Below, piece after piece: positions 52,942 to 63,723 of a DNA stretch of 64,000 nt; position 1 is the first letter of the stretch, and every line of letters starts with the position of its first letter. The stretch is from Mycolicibacterium chubuense NBB4. GTDB taxonomy: Bacteria > Actinomycetota > Actinomycetes > Mycobacteriales > Mycobacteriaceae. Below the pieces are notes generated by a model. The model worked only from the letters and a program-made list of their open reading frames with translations, searched no databases and was not told the DNA's origin. The stretch is from the NCBI RefSeq assembly GCF_000266905.1, contig NC_018027.1:3534001-3598000 (forward strand). The letters run 5' to 3'. Position numbers and translations under genes: made by a program.

Positions 52942-53352
52942 CTACCGGGCGGGGAACCAGAGCTCGATTTCGCGCGCGGCCGATTCCGGCGAGTCCGAGC
53001 CGTGCACCAGGTTGAACTGCGTCTCCAGACCCAGGTCGCCGCGGATGGTGCCGGGGATCGCCTTCTCGACGGGGTCGGTGCCGCCGGCCAGCTGCCGGAA
53101 CGCGGCGATGGCGCGGGGACCCTCGAGAACGGCCGCCACCACCGGACCGGAGGTGATGAACTCCAGCAGCGATCCGAAGAACGGCTTGCCTTCGTGTTCT
53201 GCGTAGTGCGCACGGGCCAGCTCATCGCTGACGCTCTTCAGCTCCAGGGCGGCGACGGTCAGGCCCTTGGCTTCGATCCGGCTGATGATCTCTCCGATGA
53301 GGCGGCGCTGCACACCGTCGGGCTTGATCAGTACGAGAGTTCGCTCAGTCAC
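52942..53352 (-). CDS. ndk: Nucleoside diphosphate kinase
   Basis: 136-residue enzyme balancing nucleoside triphosphates. Features are [23 protein letters not shown] at the start (KPDGV motif) and the active-site histidine in [13 protein letters not shown] (about residue 117). It is the classic short hexameric form without extra domains. It lies between rne and the DUF4233 gene, 10 bp after the latter, in the order of Rv2445c-Rv2446c. Confidence 0.96.
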   Translation of the reverse strand: MTERTLVLIKPDGVQRRLIGEIISRIEAKGLTVAALELKSVSDELARAHYAEHEGKPFFGSLLEFITSGPVVAAVLEGPRAIAAFRQLAGGTDPVEKAIPGTIRGDLGLETQFNLVHGSDSPESAAREIELWFPAR

Positions 53353-53362
53353 GGCGGACAGC

Positions 53363-53752
53363 CTAGCCGTCGTTGTTCTGCTGGCCCGGAAGAAGTCCGC
53401 GCTTCTGCCGGCGCAGCACCTCGGCCCGCAGGTAGACGATGAGCAGCCAGACCACCGTGAACAGCAGCCCGATGAAGCCCACGCCGGGATAGAGCACCCA
53501 CCCGGCGATCAGCAGCAGCTGCACCGCGAGATTCGCCCAGATCGCCCACGACCGGCCCTGCACCCCGGCCATCAATACCAGCACCACGGCGACGCCGACG
53601 AGGTAGGCCGTCGCCGGTGCGGTGAGACCGCCGCCGACCGCACCGACCACGGGCAGCGCGAGCAGCACCACGATCGCTTCCAGGATCAGCGTGCCCGCCA
53701 TGACGCCGCGGAAGCTCTTCCACGGGTCGGGCGGCGGCGGGTGCTCACTCAT
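53363..53752 (-). CDS. DUF4233 membrane protein
   Basis: 129-residue protein with four membrane helices and a basic C-terminus, family DUF4233. It always sits between folC and ndk in actinobacteria (Rv2446c position). The start overlaps the folC stop by 4 bp, so it is coupled to folate synthesis genes, but no function is known. The N-terminal stretch [13 protein letters not shown] is typical of the family. Confidence 0.87.
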   Translation of the reverse strand: MSEHPPPPDPWKSFRGVMAGTLILEAIVVLLALPVVGAVGGGLTAPATAYLVGVAVVLVLMAGVQGRSWAIWANLAVQLLLIAGWVLYPGVGFIGLLFTVVWLLIVYLRAEVLRRQKRGLLPGQQNNDG

Positions 53753-55173
53753 GCGGGGTCCTTCCCGAACAGGGTGCGCGCCGCGCCCGCGGTGACCACC
53801 GATCCGGTGATCACGATGCCCGCGCCGCTCATGCCGCCGGCTCCGTCGGCGCCCCCGCCGGACTCTTCGACCACCGCGGTCGCGGTCTCGATGGCGTCCG
53901 GCAGCGTCGCGGCAACGATGACGCGCTCGGGCCCGAAGGCCTCCTCGGCCTTGACCGCCAGCGCCTCGACCTCCAGCGCCCGCGGCGACCCGTTGTGCGT
54001 GACGACGATCTGGTCGAAGGCCGGCTCGAGCGCGGCCAGGATGCCGTCGACGTCCTTGTCCGCCATCACGGACACGACGCCGACGAGGTAGCGGAAGTCG
54101 AATTCGTCCGCCAGCGCCCGGGCCAGCGCGGTGGCGCCGGCCGGGTTGTGTGCCGCGTCGATGAACACCGTGGGCGCGTTGCGCATGCGCTCCAGCCGGC
54201 CCGGCGAGGTCACGGCGGCGAAGCCGGCCCGCACGGCGTCGATGTCCAGTTGGCGTTCCGCACCGGCGCCGAAGAACGCCTCCACGGCCGCGAGCGCCAG
54301 GACCGCGTTGTGCGCCTGGTGTTCACCGTGCAGCGGCAGGAAGATCTCGGAGTACACACCGCCGAGACCCTGCAACTCGAGCAGCTGCCCGCCGATGGCG
54401 ATCTGCCGGCCCAGTACGGCGAACTCCGAGTCTTCGCGGGCCACCGCGGCGTCGGCGCGCACTGCCTGTGCGAGCAGCACCTCCATCGCCTCGGGTACCT
54501 GGCGTGCGATCACGGCGACGGTGTCGGTCGGGACGAGGTCGTCGGCCTGCCGGGTGATGATCCCGGCCTTCTCCGCGGCGATCTCGGCGATGGTGTCGCC
54601 GAGATAGTCGGTGTGGTCCATCCCGATGGGCGTGATCACGGCGACGGGGGCGTTGACGACGTTCGTGGCGTCCCAGCGGCCGCCGAGACCGACCTCCACC
54701 ACCGCCACGTCGATGGGGGCGTCGGCGAACGCCGCGAACGCCATCGCGGTGACGACCTCGAACTTGCTCATCCGCGGGCCGCCGGCCTCCTCGGACTGCT
54801 GGTCCACCATCTGCACGAACGGTTCGATCTCGCGATAAGTGTTCACATAGGTCGCCGGGCTGACGGGCTTGCCGTCGATCGAGATGCGTTCGACCGCGGA
54901 CTGCAGATGCGGGCTCGTCGTGCGGCCGGTGCGACGGTGCAGCGCTGTCAGCAGCGAGTCGATCATCCGGGCCACCGAGGTCTTGCCGTTGGTTCCGGCG
55001 ATGTGGATCGACGGATAGCCGCGCTGCGGTGCGCCGAGCATCTCCATCAAGGCCGCGATGCGGGCGGTGCTCGGCTCGATCCTGGTCTCCGGCCACCGCT
55101 GGTCGAGCAGATGCTCGACCTGCAGCAACGACGCGATCTCGTCGGGGGCGGGTTCCGGGTCGGCTGCGCTCAT
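53749..55173 (-). CDS. folC: Folylpolyglutamate synthase/dihydrofolate synthase
   Basis: 474-residue ATP-dependent ligase of the Mur family that adds glutamate to dihydropteroate and folates. The P-loop [11 protein letters not shown] lies at about residue 59. DNA-like ligand residues are in [14 protein letters not shown], and the carbamylated-Lys region in AAEKAGII. The ATG at 55173 overlaps the valS stop by 4 bp. Order valS-folC-DUF4233-ndk matches Rv2448c-Rv2445c. The C-terminus has a Gly-rich insertion [16 protein letters not shown] not needed for catalysis. Confidence 0.94.
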   Translation of the reverse strand: MSAADPEPAPDEIASLLQVEHLLDQRWPETRIEPSTARIAALMEMLGAPQRGYPSIHIAGTNGKTSVARMIDSLLTALHRRTGRTTSPHLQSAVERISIDGKPVSPATYVNTYREIEPFVQMVDQQSEEAGGPRMSKFEVVTAMAFAAFADAPIDVAVVEVGLGGRWDATNVVNAPVAVITPIGMDHTDYLGDTIAEIAAEKAGIITRQADDLVPTDTVAVIARQVPEAMEVLLAQAVRADAAVAREDSEFAVLGRQIAIGGQLLELQGLGGVYSEIFLPLHGEHQAHNAVLALAAVEAFFGAGAERQLDIDAVRAGFAAVTSPGRLERMRNAPTVFIDAAHNPAGATALARALADEFDFRYLVGVVSVMADKDVDGILAALEPAFDQIVVTHNGSPRALEVEALAVKAEEAFGPERVIVAATLPDAIETATAVVEESGGGADGAGGMSGAGIVITGSVVTAGAARTLFGKDPA

Positions 55174-57845
55174 CGCTCCGCCGGTAGAGCGGCGAGCCTG
55201 GCGGTGATGCGCTCCACTTCCTCGCCGGCCACCTGCTGGCGGGTGCGGATCTTGTCCACGACCTCGGCCGGCGCCTTCGACAGGAAGCCCTGGTTGCCGA
55301 GTTTGCCTGTGGTGCCTGCCAATTCCTTCTGTGCAGCGGCCAGGTCCTTCTCCAGCCGGCGCCGCTCGGCCGCGACGTCGACGGTGCCGGACGTATCCAC
55401 CTCGACGACGACGGTGGCGCCGGACAGGCGCACCTCCACCGACGCCGACGGCGTGAAGCCCTCGGCCGGAGGGGTCAGCCAGGCCAGCGCGGAGACCGCC
55501 GGCACATGCGCATCGAGGCCGGCGGCGGTGACGTCGGACATCCGCGCGGGCACCTTCTGACGGTCGGCCAGGCCCTGGTCGCTGCGGAACCTGCGGACCT
55601 CGGTGATCAGCTTCTGCATGTCGCCGACCCGCTGGGTGGCGCCCGGATCGACCGCGAAACCGGTCGGCCGGGGCCAGTCCGCGACGACCAGCGACTCCCC
55701 TCCGGTCAGCGTCTTCCACAACACCTCGGTGACGAACGGCATCACCGGATGCAGGAGTTTGAGCAGTACGTCCAACACAGCCGCCAGCACCGCCGTCGTG
55801 TGCGAGATGCCCTCGCTCAGTTGGACTTTCGCCAGTTCGACGTACCAGTCGCAGAACTCGTCCCAGGCGAAGTGGTACAGCGCCTCGCACGCCCGGTTGA
55901 ACTCGTAGGAGTCCAGTGCCGAATCCACCTCTGCGCGCACCTCTTCGAGGCGGCCGAGGATCCAGCGGTCGGCGTCGGTGAGGTCGGAGGTGGCCGGCAA
56001 CGGGGCGGGGGTCGCGCCGTTGAGGAGTGCGAAACGCGTGGCGTTGAACAGCTTGGTCGCGAAGTTGCGCGAGGCGCGCGCGTGGTCTTCACCGATCGCG
56101 AGGTCCCCGCCCGGGCTCGCGCCACGCGCCAGCGTGAAGCGCAGCGCGTCGGCGCCGAACATCTCCACCCAGTCGAGCGGGTCGATGCCGTTGCCGCGGG
56201 ACTTGCTCATCTTGCGGCCGTGCTCGTCGCGGATCAGGCCGTGCAGGAACACGTGCTCGAACGGCACCTGCGGGCCGCGCGCCCCGTCCCCCGTGACCGC
56301 CGGGTCGCCGGCGACGAACTGGCCGAACATCATCATCCGCGCCACCCAGAAGAACAGGATGTCGTAGCCGGTGACGAGCACCGTGGTCGGGTAGAACTTC
56401 GCCAGCTCGGGCGTGTGGTCGGGCCAGCCCATCGTCGAGAACGGCCACAGCGCGGAGCTGAACCAGGTGTCCAGCACATCCGGGTCCTGTTCCCAGCCTT
56501 CCGGCGGCGCCTCGTCGGGGCCCACGCACACGGTCTGGCCGTCCGGGCCGTGCCAGATCGGGATCCGGTGGCCCCACCACAGCTGCCGGGAGATGCACCA
56601 GTCGTGCATGTTGTCGACCCAGGCGAACCAGCGCGGCTCGAGGCTGGCGGGGTGAATCACGGTGGCGCCGTTGCGAACCGCGTCGCCGGCCGCCTTGGCC
56701 AGGGATTCCACCTTGACCCACCACTGCAGGCTCAGCCGCGGCTCGATCGGCTCACCGCTGCGTTCGGAGTGACCCACGCTGTGCAGGTAGGGCCGCTTCT
56801 CGGCCACGATGCGGCCCTGCTCGGCCAGCGCCTCGCGGACCGCCACGCGCGCGGCGAACCGGTCCATGCCGTCGAATTGCGTGCCGGTGTCGGCGATTCG
56901 GCCCTTCGTGTCCAGTATCGACGGCATCGGCAGCTGGTGCCGCAGGCCGATCTCGAAGTCGTTGGGGTCGTGCGCCGGGGTGACTTTGACTGCGCCCGTA
57001 CCGAACTCGGGGTCGACGTGCGAGTCGGCGACGACGATGAGGCGACGATCCAGGAAGGGGTGCGCCAACGTGGTGCCGACCAGCGCGCGGTACCGGTCGT
57101 CATCGGGATGCACCGCGATGGCGGTGTCGCCCAGCATCGTCTCCAGTCGGGTGGTGGCCACCACGATGTGCGGCTCGTCGTCGGACATCGACCCGTACCG
57201 GAAGGACACCAGCTCGCCCTCGACGTCTTCGTACTTGACCTCGAGGTCGGAGATCGCGGTCTGAAGGACCGGCGACCAGTTGACCAGGCGCTCGGCCTGA
57301 TAGATCAGGCCGGCGTCGAAGAGCCTCTTGAAGATCGTGCGAACGGCGCGGGACAGGCCCTCGTCCATGGTGAACCGGTCGCGGCTCCAGTCCACGCCGT
57401 CGCCGAGACGGCGCATCTGCGCGCCGATGGTGCCGCCGGACTCGCGCTTCCAATCCCACACCCGCTCGATGAACTGTTCGCGGCCGAGGTCCTCCTTGGT
57501 CTTGCCGTCGAGCGCGAGCTGCTTCTCCACCACGGTCTGGGTGGCGATGCCCGCGTGATCCATTCCCGGCAGCCACAGCACCTCGTACCCCTGCATGCGC
57601 TTGCGGCGGGTGAGCGCGTCCATCAGCGTGTGGTCGAGGGCGTGACCCATGTGAAGCGAGCCGGTGACGTTGGGGGGCGGCAGCACGATCGAGTACGCGG
57701 GCTTGTCGCTGGCGGGATCGGCGGTGAAGTAGCCGGCGTTGACCCAGCCGTCGTACAGCTCACTCTCCACCGCCCCCGGGTCCCACGACTTGGGCAGGGC
57801 ATCAAGCCCTGGGGGGCTGTGATCGGCGATGGGCTGGGAGGTCAC
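55170..57845 (-). CDS. valS: Valyl-tRNA synthetase
   Basis: 891-residue class I synthetase. HIGH-like motif is in [14 protein letters not shown] and KMSKS in [11 protein letters not shown]. The CP1 editing domain lies between them (about residues 190-340). A C-terminal coiled coil ([19 protein letters not shown]) packs on tRNA. Length is usual for bacterial ValRS. The start at 57845 is close to that of homologues. No T-box is expected in mycobacteria for this gene and none was seen. It heads the valS-folC-DUF4233 transcript. Confidence 0.97.
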   Translation of the reverse strand: MTSQPIADHSPPGLDALPKSWDPGAVESELYDGWVNAGYFTADPASDKPAYSIVLPPPNVTGSLHMGHALDHTLMDALTRRKRMQGYEVLWLPGMDHAGIATQTVVEKQLALDGKTKEDLGREQFIERVWDWKRESGGTIGAQMRRLGDGVDWSRDRFTMDEGLSRAVRTIFKRLFDAGLIYQAERLVNWSPVLQTAISDLEVKYEDVEGELVSFRYGSMSDDEPHIVVATTRLETMLGDTAIAVHPDDDRYRALVGTTLAHPFLDRRLIVVADSHVDPEFGTGAVKVTPAHDPNDFEIGLRHQLPMPSILDTKGRIADTGTQFDGMDRFAARVAVREALAEQGRIVAEKRPYLHSVGHSERSGEPIEPRLSLQWWVKVESLAKAAGDAVRNGATVIHPASLEPRWFAWVDNMHDWCISRQLWWGHRIPIWHGPDGQTVCVGPDEAPPEGWEQDPDVLDTWFSSALWPFSTMGWPDHTPELAKFYPTTVLVTGYDILFFWVARMMMFGQFVAGDPAVTGDGARGPQVPFEHVFLHGLIRDEHGRKMSKSRGNGIDPLDWVEMFGADALRFTLARGASPGGDLAIGEDHARASRNFATKLFNATRFALLNGATPAPLPATSDLTDADRWILGRLEEVRAEVDSALDSYEFNRACEALYHFAWDEFCDWYVELAKVQLSEGISHTTAVLAAVLDVLLKLLHPVMPFVTEVLWKTLTGGESLVVADWPRPTGFAVDPGATQRVGDMQKLITEVRRFRSDQGLADRQKVPARMSDVTAAGLDAHVPAVSALAWLTPPAEGFTPSASVEVRLSGATVVVEVDTSGTVDVAAERRRLEKDLAAAQKELAGTTGKLGNQGFLSKAPAEVVDKIRTRQQVAGEEVERITARLAALPAER

Positions 57846-57898
57846 CGAGCCATTCTAGGAAGAAGCGGCGGACTACTTCCTGCCGCCCGACTCCCGGC

Positions 57899-58483
57899 CT
57901 ACTTCCCCCTGCCGGACTTCCCGCCGAACAAGCCACCCAGGATGTCCCCGAGACCGCCCCCCTTGTCACCACCGAGCACTGTGCCGAGGATGCTGCCGAG
58001 CGGGTTGTCCCGTCCGCCGCCGGCGCCGGAGAGGATGCCGCCCAGGATGTCGCCGACTCCGCCCCCGCCCCCGGCCTGCCCTTTCGAGAGCTGCTTGCCG
58101 AGGTAGGCCAGCACGATCGGCGTCAGGATCGGGAGCAGCTTGTTGATCAGGTCGCTGTTGCCTGCCCCGCCACCGGCCAGTGCCGAGGAGACCTGATCCG
58201 GGTTGTTGCCGCCGAAGATCTTCGCGACGGCACGGGAGCCGTCGGCCTCGTCGACCTGGTCGACGCTGACCCCGCCGTCGAGCAGCCCGCGGGCGGCGTG
58301 GTCGCTGGCCGCCGACGCGATGCTGTCGGCCGCGGCGGGGTCCTGCGCGTTGTGGGCGAGGCCGCCGACGAGAACGGGCACCAGCGTCTTGACGGCACTG
58401 TCGACCTCGGCCTCGCCGACGCCCAGCCTGGTCGCGATCTGCTGGGTGGGAATCTCGTTGAAGAGTTCGTCGAGGTCTGCCAT
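57899..58483 (-). CDS. DUF937 protein
   Basis: 194-residue protein of the DUF937 family. The N-terminal half is helical with the repeat-like ADLDELFNEIPTQQIATRLG and VLVGGLAHNAQDP. The C-terminal half is Gly-rich (GDILGGILSGAGGG, GGLGDILGGLFGGKSG) and probably disordered or self-associating. No catalytic motif was seen and function is unknown. It lies 53 bp upstream of valS in transcription order and 45 bp after the saccharopine dehydrogenase-like gene. Confidence 0.82.
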   Translation of the reverse strand: MADLDELFNEIPTQQIATRLGVGEAEVDSAVKTLVPVLVGGLAHNAQDPAAADSIASAASDHAARGLLDGGVSVDQVDEADGSRAVAKIFGGNNPDQVSSALAGGGAGNSDLINKLLPILTPIVLAYLGKQLSKGQAGGGGGVGDILGGILSGAGGGRDNPLGSILGTVLGGDKGGGLGDILGGLFGGKSGRGK

Positions 58484-58528
58484 GGACCGACAGTAGACCC
58501 GCCTGCCGGCGCCGACCAGGCGTTCGGC

Positions 58529-59785
58529 TCAGTTGAGCCGGGAGACCTCCAGCGACACTCCGGCACCGGGGAAACGAGCCAGGAGCGCGTCGCCCATCGC
58601 GGCGGCGGGCGTCAGGATTCCGTGCAGGTCGGAGAGCTTGTCGCGGTCGAGCGCCAGCGCGAGGCCACTCTCGCCGAGCAGCACCGACGTCGCCTTGTAC
58701 CCGGGATCGCCCTTCTGCGACATCCGGGCGACGTAGCGGGCACCGCTCGACGTCGTCGTGTAGGTCTCCACCGTGTAGTGGCCCTGTTCGCGGGCCCGGT
58801 CGCTGGGCCCGGTGCCCGGCTTGGGCAGCACCCGCTCCAGCGCCGAACGCGGGACCCGGTTGAGAAATCTGCTGCCGAGTTCGACCGTCGCGACATTGCC
58901 GGCGGTCGCCATCGCGGCGGCCACCGGCGCGAGGATCGAGCGGCCGAGACTCATCTGCTCGGCGTACTCGAAGCGCCTGCCATAGGCGTAGTCGAGCAAC
59001 GCGTTGCTGCGCCGGACCACCCGGGTGTTGGGGATCGCCATGGCGAACGCACCCACCCAGTAGCCGTCGAGTTCGGGGGCGATGTCGCGGCCGCGGCGCC
59101 ACCGCGCGTCGGGCTGGGCACCCAGCTCCGGTTCGGCGGCCCGGTCCGGGGACAGCGTGTACGGGTCGTCGAGCAGCCGCCGCGCCTCCGGATCGAGCGA
59201 CGCCTCCCGGGCGAGCTCGGCCATCGAGGCCACGGTGCCCCCGGACACTCCGCCGGCGAACCTGCGCACCACGAAGTTCGTGTCACCGAGCTGGCCGGCA
59301 CCGTCGCTCTCGGCCCGACGGTACAGCGCGAAGACGGTGAGATCGGAAGGGATGGAATCGAATCCGCACGCGTGCACGATGCGGGCGCCGTTGTCGAGCG
59401 CCTGCTTGTGATAGAGGTCGATCGCCTTGCGCTCGAAGAGCGGTTCACCGGTCAGGTCGGCGTAGTCGGTGCCGGCGGCCGCGCAGGCGCCGACGAGCGG
59501 CAGCCCGTACTTCAGATACGGGCCGACCGTGGTGACGACCACCCGGGTCGACGCCGCCATGTCGTTGAGCGTCGAGGGTTCCGACGCGTCGGCGACGACG
59601 AGCGGCCAGGACTGCGCCGCCTCTCCCAGCGAGTCGCGGACCGCGAGCAGCCGGTCGGCCGACCGGCCCGCCAGCGCGATCCGCGCGTTCCCGCCGTGGG
59701 CGGCCAGGTACTGCGCGGTCAGCTTGCCGACGAATCCGGTGGCGCCGTAGAGAACGATGTCGTGCTCGCGATCGGATGCGCTCAT
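58529..59785 (-). CDS. Saccharopine dehydrogenase-like trans-acting reductase
   Basis: 418-residue NAD(P)-binding protein of the saccharopine dehydrogenase family, orthologous in order to Rv2449c. The Rossmann motif YGATGFVGKLTAQYLA is at residues 13-28, with GRSADRLLAVR after the second strand. The C-terminal region ends in LEVSRLN. Mycobacterial relatives act in cell-envelope lipid reduction (trans-acting enoyl reductase of PDIM) or are unassigned, and true lysine catabolism is unlikely. The ATG at 59785 gives the normal MSASDREHDIVLYGA start. It lies 11 bp after the S9 peptidase stop. Confidence 0.86.
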   Translation of the reverse strand: MSASDREHDIVLYGATGFVGKLTAQYLAAHGGNARIALAGRSADRLLAVRDSLGEAAQSWPLVVADASEPSTLNDMAASTRVVVTTVGPYLKYGLPLVGACAAAGTDYADLTGEPLFERKAIDLYHKQALDNGARIVHACGFDSIPSDLTVFALYRRAESDGAGQLGDTNFVVRRFAGGVSGGTVASMAELAREASLDPEARRLLDDPYTLSPDRAAEPELGAQPDARWRRGRDIAPELDGYWVGAFAMAIPNTRVVRRSNALLDYAYGRRFEYAEQMSLGRSILAPVAAAMATAGNVATVELGSRFLNRVPRSALERVLPKPGTGPSDRAREQGHYTVETYTTTSSGARYVARMSQKGDPGYKATSVLLGESGLALALDRDKLSDLHGILTPAAAMGDALLARFPGAGVSLEVSRLN

Positions 59786-59796
59786 GACACCGGACG

Positions 59797-61782
59797 CTAC
59801 CCGAGCAGTTCGGGCACCTCGATGTCCTCCCCGAGCACGTGACGGCCCAGGAAGGCGAGCACCACCTGATACCAGAGCTTGGCGTGCTGCGGGCTGAGCA
59901 CCCAGTGGTTCTCCGACGGGAAGAACAGGAAGCGATGATCGGTGGTGCCGTCGTCTCCCGCGGGCAACGCGGAGCTGCTGAGCAACTCGTACCACAACCT
60001 CAGTGCCTCACCGATGGGCACGCGGTAGTCCTTGTCGCCGTGAATGACCAGCATCGGCGTGCGGATCTTCGAGACGAACCGGTGCGGCGAGTTCGCGGAC
60101 GCCATCTCGGGTGTCATCTCCCTGGCCCACCAGTACGCCCCGTCCGTGGTCGGGCCGAACTGGTCGAGCGCCCACAGGCTGGCATGGGTGACGATCGCGG
60201 CGAACCGGTCGGTGTGGCCGGCGATCCAGTTCACCATGTAGCCGCCGAAGGATCCGCCCATCGCGGCGATGCGCGACTCGTCGACCCGGGGATGGGCGCA
60301 GGCGGCGTCGGTCGCCGCGATCAGATCCGTGTAGGGCGCGGATCCCCAAGCGCCCCAGCCTCGTTGGATGAAGTCTTGGCCGTAGCCGGTGGACAGCGCC
60401 GGATCGGGCAGGAGCACCGCGTAGCCGCGGGCGACCATCACCCACGGGTTCCACCGCCAGTGCCAGGAGTTCCAGCTGCCCAGCGGGCCGCCGTGAACCC
60501 AGAGCACCAGAGGTGCCGGCGCCTCGCCGTGCGGGAGCGCCAGCCAGGAGCGGACCGGCTGCCCGTCGTCCGCGGCCGCGGTCATTTCGGTCAGGGTTCC
60601 GGGCAGCTCCGGCGCGGGGACGGCCGGCAACTCGGTCACCGAGCCGTCGGGCTCGATGCGCACCGGGTGCGGTGGACGACGGTAGGAACTGCGAAGCGCG
60701 AACAGGACTCCGCCCGGTGCGGTGTGCACATCGGTGTAGGTGAAGTCGTCGTCGACTATCGGCTGCACCTCCCCGGACGACGGGTCGACGGCGAAGATCG
60801 GGCCGCGGCCGTTCTGGTCGGCGGTCACGATCAACGAGGCCCCGTCGGAACTCCACGCGACCGACGTCGGCCACCGATCCCACTCGGCGGTGAGTTCCCG
60901 GGGCTCCCCGCCGAAGTGCAGGAGCCACAGCGTGATTCGCGGGGCCAGCTCCGGAGTGGAGTGGGTCTCGCGAGTGAAGGCGACCGAGCTGCCGTCAGGG
61001 GAGATCGCCGGCAGGCCCAGGTCGGCGTCGAGGTCCTCGGCGATCGTCGACCGCCGTCCCGTCGCCACGTCGACCCGCACCAGCAGGCTGCGGACCGAGG
61101 CTCCGGCGGCGGGTTCCTGCCATGTGGTCACCACGAAGCTGCCGTCGCCGCTGAGGTCGAAGGCGGCGTCGCGCAGCCCGGTTCCCGGATCCGGCGTGAG
61201 ATTGCGGCACCCGTCGGTGAGGAACAGATTCGTCTGCTGCGGACCGAGATCGTGGTCCCAGTGCCGGATCGGGTAACCGCTGTGCAGCACCGCCGACACG
61301 TTGTTGTCCTTGCGCGCCTTTCGCAGTCGGCGGTCGTCGTCGACATCGGTCGCCGACGGCAGCAGCGACGATGCGATCACCGTCGCGTCCGCCGCGCGGG
61401 CCGACACGACGCCGTCCACTCCCCCGGGCGGTGCGCTGAGCTGATAGGCCTCCCCGCCGCCGGCGGGCAGACACCACAGCGACTTCGGCGGCTCGTCGTC
61501 GTCGCCCGGCCGGACCGCGAGGAACAGCAGGTCACCGTCGGAGGTGAACCGCGGCGAGGACTCCCCTTTGGCGCCGTGGGTGATCCGCCGTGCGTCCCGG
61601 CGGCCGGCGGGGTCGAGTTCCCAGACGGCGCTGAGGAACTCGGTCCGCTTGTCGTTGAGCCGCGACACCGTCGTGACCACCCGTGAGCCGTCGGGCGACA
61701 CCGCCAGACCCGACACCCGCGGCACGGCGAGGAAGTCGTCGAGCTCATGAAACGGTGTTCCGAGGGGCGGATCGCAGGCCAT
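59797..61782 (-). CDS. S9 family peptidase (prolyl oligopeptidase type)
   Basis: 661-residue serine peptidase. An N-terminal seven-bladed beta-propeller (residues 20-390, with SPDGS repeats) precedes the alpha/beta-hydrolase domain. The nucleophile is in GGSFGGYMV, the Asp in IHGDKDYRVP and the His in FPSENHWVL. It lies directly upstream of the saccharopine dehydrogenase-like gene on the same strand and 38 bp divergent from the FAD monooxygenase. There is no clear signal peptide, so it probably acts on peptides in the cytosol as a dipeptidyl or acylaminoacyl peptidase. Confidence 0.92.
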   Translation of the reverse strand: MACDPPLGTPFHELDDFLAVPRVSGLAVSPDGSRVVTTVSRLNDKRTEFLSAVWELDPAGRRDARRITHGAKGESSPRFTSDGDLLFLAVRPGDDDEPPKSLWCLPAGGGEAYQLSAPPGGVDGVVSARAADATVIASSLLPSATDVDDDRRLRKARKDNNVSAVLHSGYPIRHWDHDLGPQQTNLFLTDGCRNLTPDPGTGLRDAAFDLSGDGSFVVTTWQEPAAGASVRSLLVRVDVATGRRSTIAEDLDADLGLPAISPDGSSVAFTRETHSTPELAPRITLWLLHFGGEPRELTAEWDRWPTSVAWSSDGASLIVTADQNGRGPIFAVDPSSGEVQPIVDDDFTYTDVHTAPGGVLFALRSSYRRPPHPVRIEPDGSVTELPAVPAPELPGTLTEMTAAADDGQPVRSWLALPHGEAPAPLVLWVHGGPLGSWNSWHWRWNPWVMVARGYAVLLPDPALSTGYGQDFIQRGWGAWGSAPYTDLIAATDAACAHPRVDESRIAAMGGSFGGYMVNWIAGHTDRFAAIVTHASLWALDQFGPTTDGAYWWAREMTPEMASANSPHRFVSKIRTPMLVIHGDKDYRVPIGEALRLWYELLSSSALPAGDDGTTDHRFLFFPSENHWVLSPQHAKLWYQVVLAFLGRHVLGEDIEVPELLG

Positions 61783-61820
61783 GTCCCACTTCGTAACACA
61801 CGCCCGATATCGTCGCCTCC

Positions 61821-62987
61821 ATGCCAGCGCGCATCCTCGTCGTCGGCGCCGGGATCGCCGGGCTGGCGACGGCGGTGGCGCTGCGCCGGTCCGGTCACGA
61901 CGTGACCGTCGTCGAGCAACGCACCGACCTCGCGTCCGGTTCGGGCATCAGCATCTGGCCCAATGCGCTGGCGGCCCTCGACGAGATCGGGCTGGGCGAT
62001 GCGGTGCGCGATGCCGGCGGCAGGGTCACCGCCGGGGCGATCCGGTGGCGGGACGGCGCGTGGCTTCGCCGGCCGTCGGCCCAGCGCATGGTGACCGCTC
62101 TCGGTGAGCCTCTGGTGGTGGTGCGCCGCGCGGCACTGACCGGCATCCTCCGTGAAGCGCTGCCCCCCGGGGCGGTGCAGACCGGTTTCTGCGCGACGAA
62201 CCTCACGGCGACGGGTTCGTCGGCGCGCGTGACGTTGTCCGACGGCCGGAGCCGGGAGACGGACGCAGTGGTGGGCGCCGACGGAGTCAATTCCCTGGTG
62301 GCCCGCACCCTGAACGGGCCACTCTCCAGCCGCTATGTCGGCTACACCGCGTGGCGCGGGGTGGCCCAGTTCGCGCTGGATCCGGATCTGGCGGGCGAGA
62401 CGATGGGCGCAGGTATAGAGGTGGGCCATGTCCCCCTCGGCCCCGACCACACCTACTGGTTCGCCACCGAGCGCGCACCGGAGGGCAGCGCCGCGACCGG
62501 CGGGGAGCACGCCTACCTCACCGCGAAGCTGGCCGGGTGGGCTGATCCCATTCCGCAGCTGGTGGCCTCCACCGCCCCGGCGGACCTGCTCCGCAACGAT
62601 CTCTACGACCGGGCTCAGCCCAGGGTCTGGTCGGCCGGGCCGGTGGTGATCGTCGGCGACGCGGCGCATCCCATGCGGCCCCATCTCGGCCAGGGCGGAT
62701 GCCAGGGGCTCGAGGACGCGGCGATCCTCGGGCGCTGCGTCACCGACTGCACGAACCTGGCGGAGGCGTTCGGGCGGTTCGCCGCGTTCCGCAGGCGCCG
62801 GGTCCGGGCGCTGGTGCGTGAGTCGGCGGCGATCGGCAGGGTCGTCAACCTGCGGCCGGCGTTCCTGAGCGGCGTCGCGAGTCGTGCCACCGCGTTGATC
62901 CCGGAGCCGGTGGTGACCCGTCACCTGGCATGGATCGCGGCACGCTCGGCATTCGTGCTGCCGACGGCCGGCGACCGCGCGACCTGA
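61821..62987 (+). CDS. FAD-dependent monooxygenase
   Basis: 388-residue class A flavoprotein hydroxylase. FAD motif VVGAGIAGLATAVALRRSGH is at residues 6-25. The DG-type motif is in VVGADGVNSLVAR, and the GD motif in VGDAAHPMRPHLGQGG (about residue 280). The ATG at 61821 is close to an upstream GATATC, so the mRNA may have almost no leader. It is divergent from the S9 peptidase and convergent with an rpf gene. Aromatic hydroxylation is the family norm. The substrate is unknown. Confidence 0.9.
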   Translation: MPARILVVGAGIAGLATAVALRRSGHDVTVVEQRTDLASGSGISIWPNALAALDEIGLGDAVRDAGGRVTAGAIRWRDGAWLRRPSAQRMVTALGEPLVVVRRAALTGILREALPPGAVQTGFCATNLTATGSSARVTLSDGRSRETDAVVGADGVNSLVARTLNGPLSSRYVGYTAWRGVAQFALDPDLAGETMGAGIEVGHVPLGPDHTYWFATERAPEGSAATGGEHAYLTAKLAGWADPIPQLVASTAPADLLRNDLYDRAQPRVWSAGPVVIVGDAAHPMRPHLGQGGCQGLEDAAILGRCVTDCTNLAEAFGRFAAFRRRRVRALVRESAAIGRVVNLRPAFLSGVASRATALIPEPVVTRHLAWIAARSAFVLPTAGDRAT

Positions 62988-63002
62988 CCGGTCGGGCCGT
63001 CG

Positions 63003-63575
<573 letters not shown>

Positions 63576-63591
63576 CTATCAGACCTGTCGG

Positions 63592-63605
63592 GTGACGAAC
63601 ATCAC
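63592..63605. promoter_or_regulatory. Candidate CRP/Cmr-type site upstream of the rpf gene
   Basis: GTGACGAACATCAC matches the GTGA-N6-TCAC core of mycobacterial CRP (Rv3676-type) sites. It is about 90 bp before the rpf start at 63503. rpfA is a known CRP target in M. tuberculosis. Confidence 0.5.
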
Positions 63606-63672
63606 GTGTTACGAGAGAGGCGAAAGTTTTAATCGTTACTTATTTGGTGTAAGAGGCCTCTGAGAACAAAGG

Positions 63673-63700
63673 GACGGCGCCGGCGGAAGCCGGCGCCGTC
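63673..63700 (-). terminator. Intrinsic terminator of the upstream rpf gene
   Basis: Arms 63673-63684 and 63689-63700 (GACGGCGCCGGC and its complement) form a perfect 12-bp stem with a 4-base loop, followed on the minus strand by CCCTTTGTTC. It lies 23 bp after the stop of the rpf gene at 63724. Confidence 0.8.
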
Positions 63701-63723
63701 TCCTCGGCAGATGGCTGAGCCTT

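Noticed and set aside
55506..58106. 866-codon open frame on the plus strand opposite valS
   Set aside because: Antisense shadow of a conserved synthetase with HIGH and KMSKS motifs. It has no promoter or ribosome site of its own.
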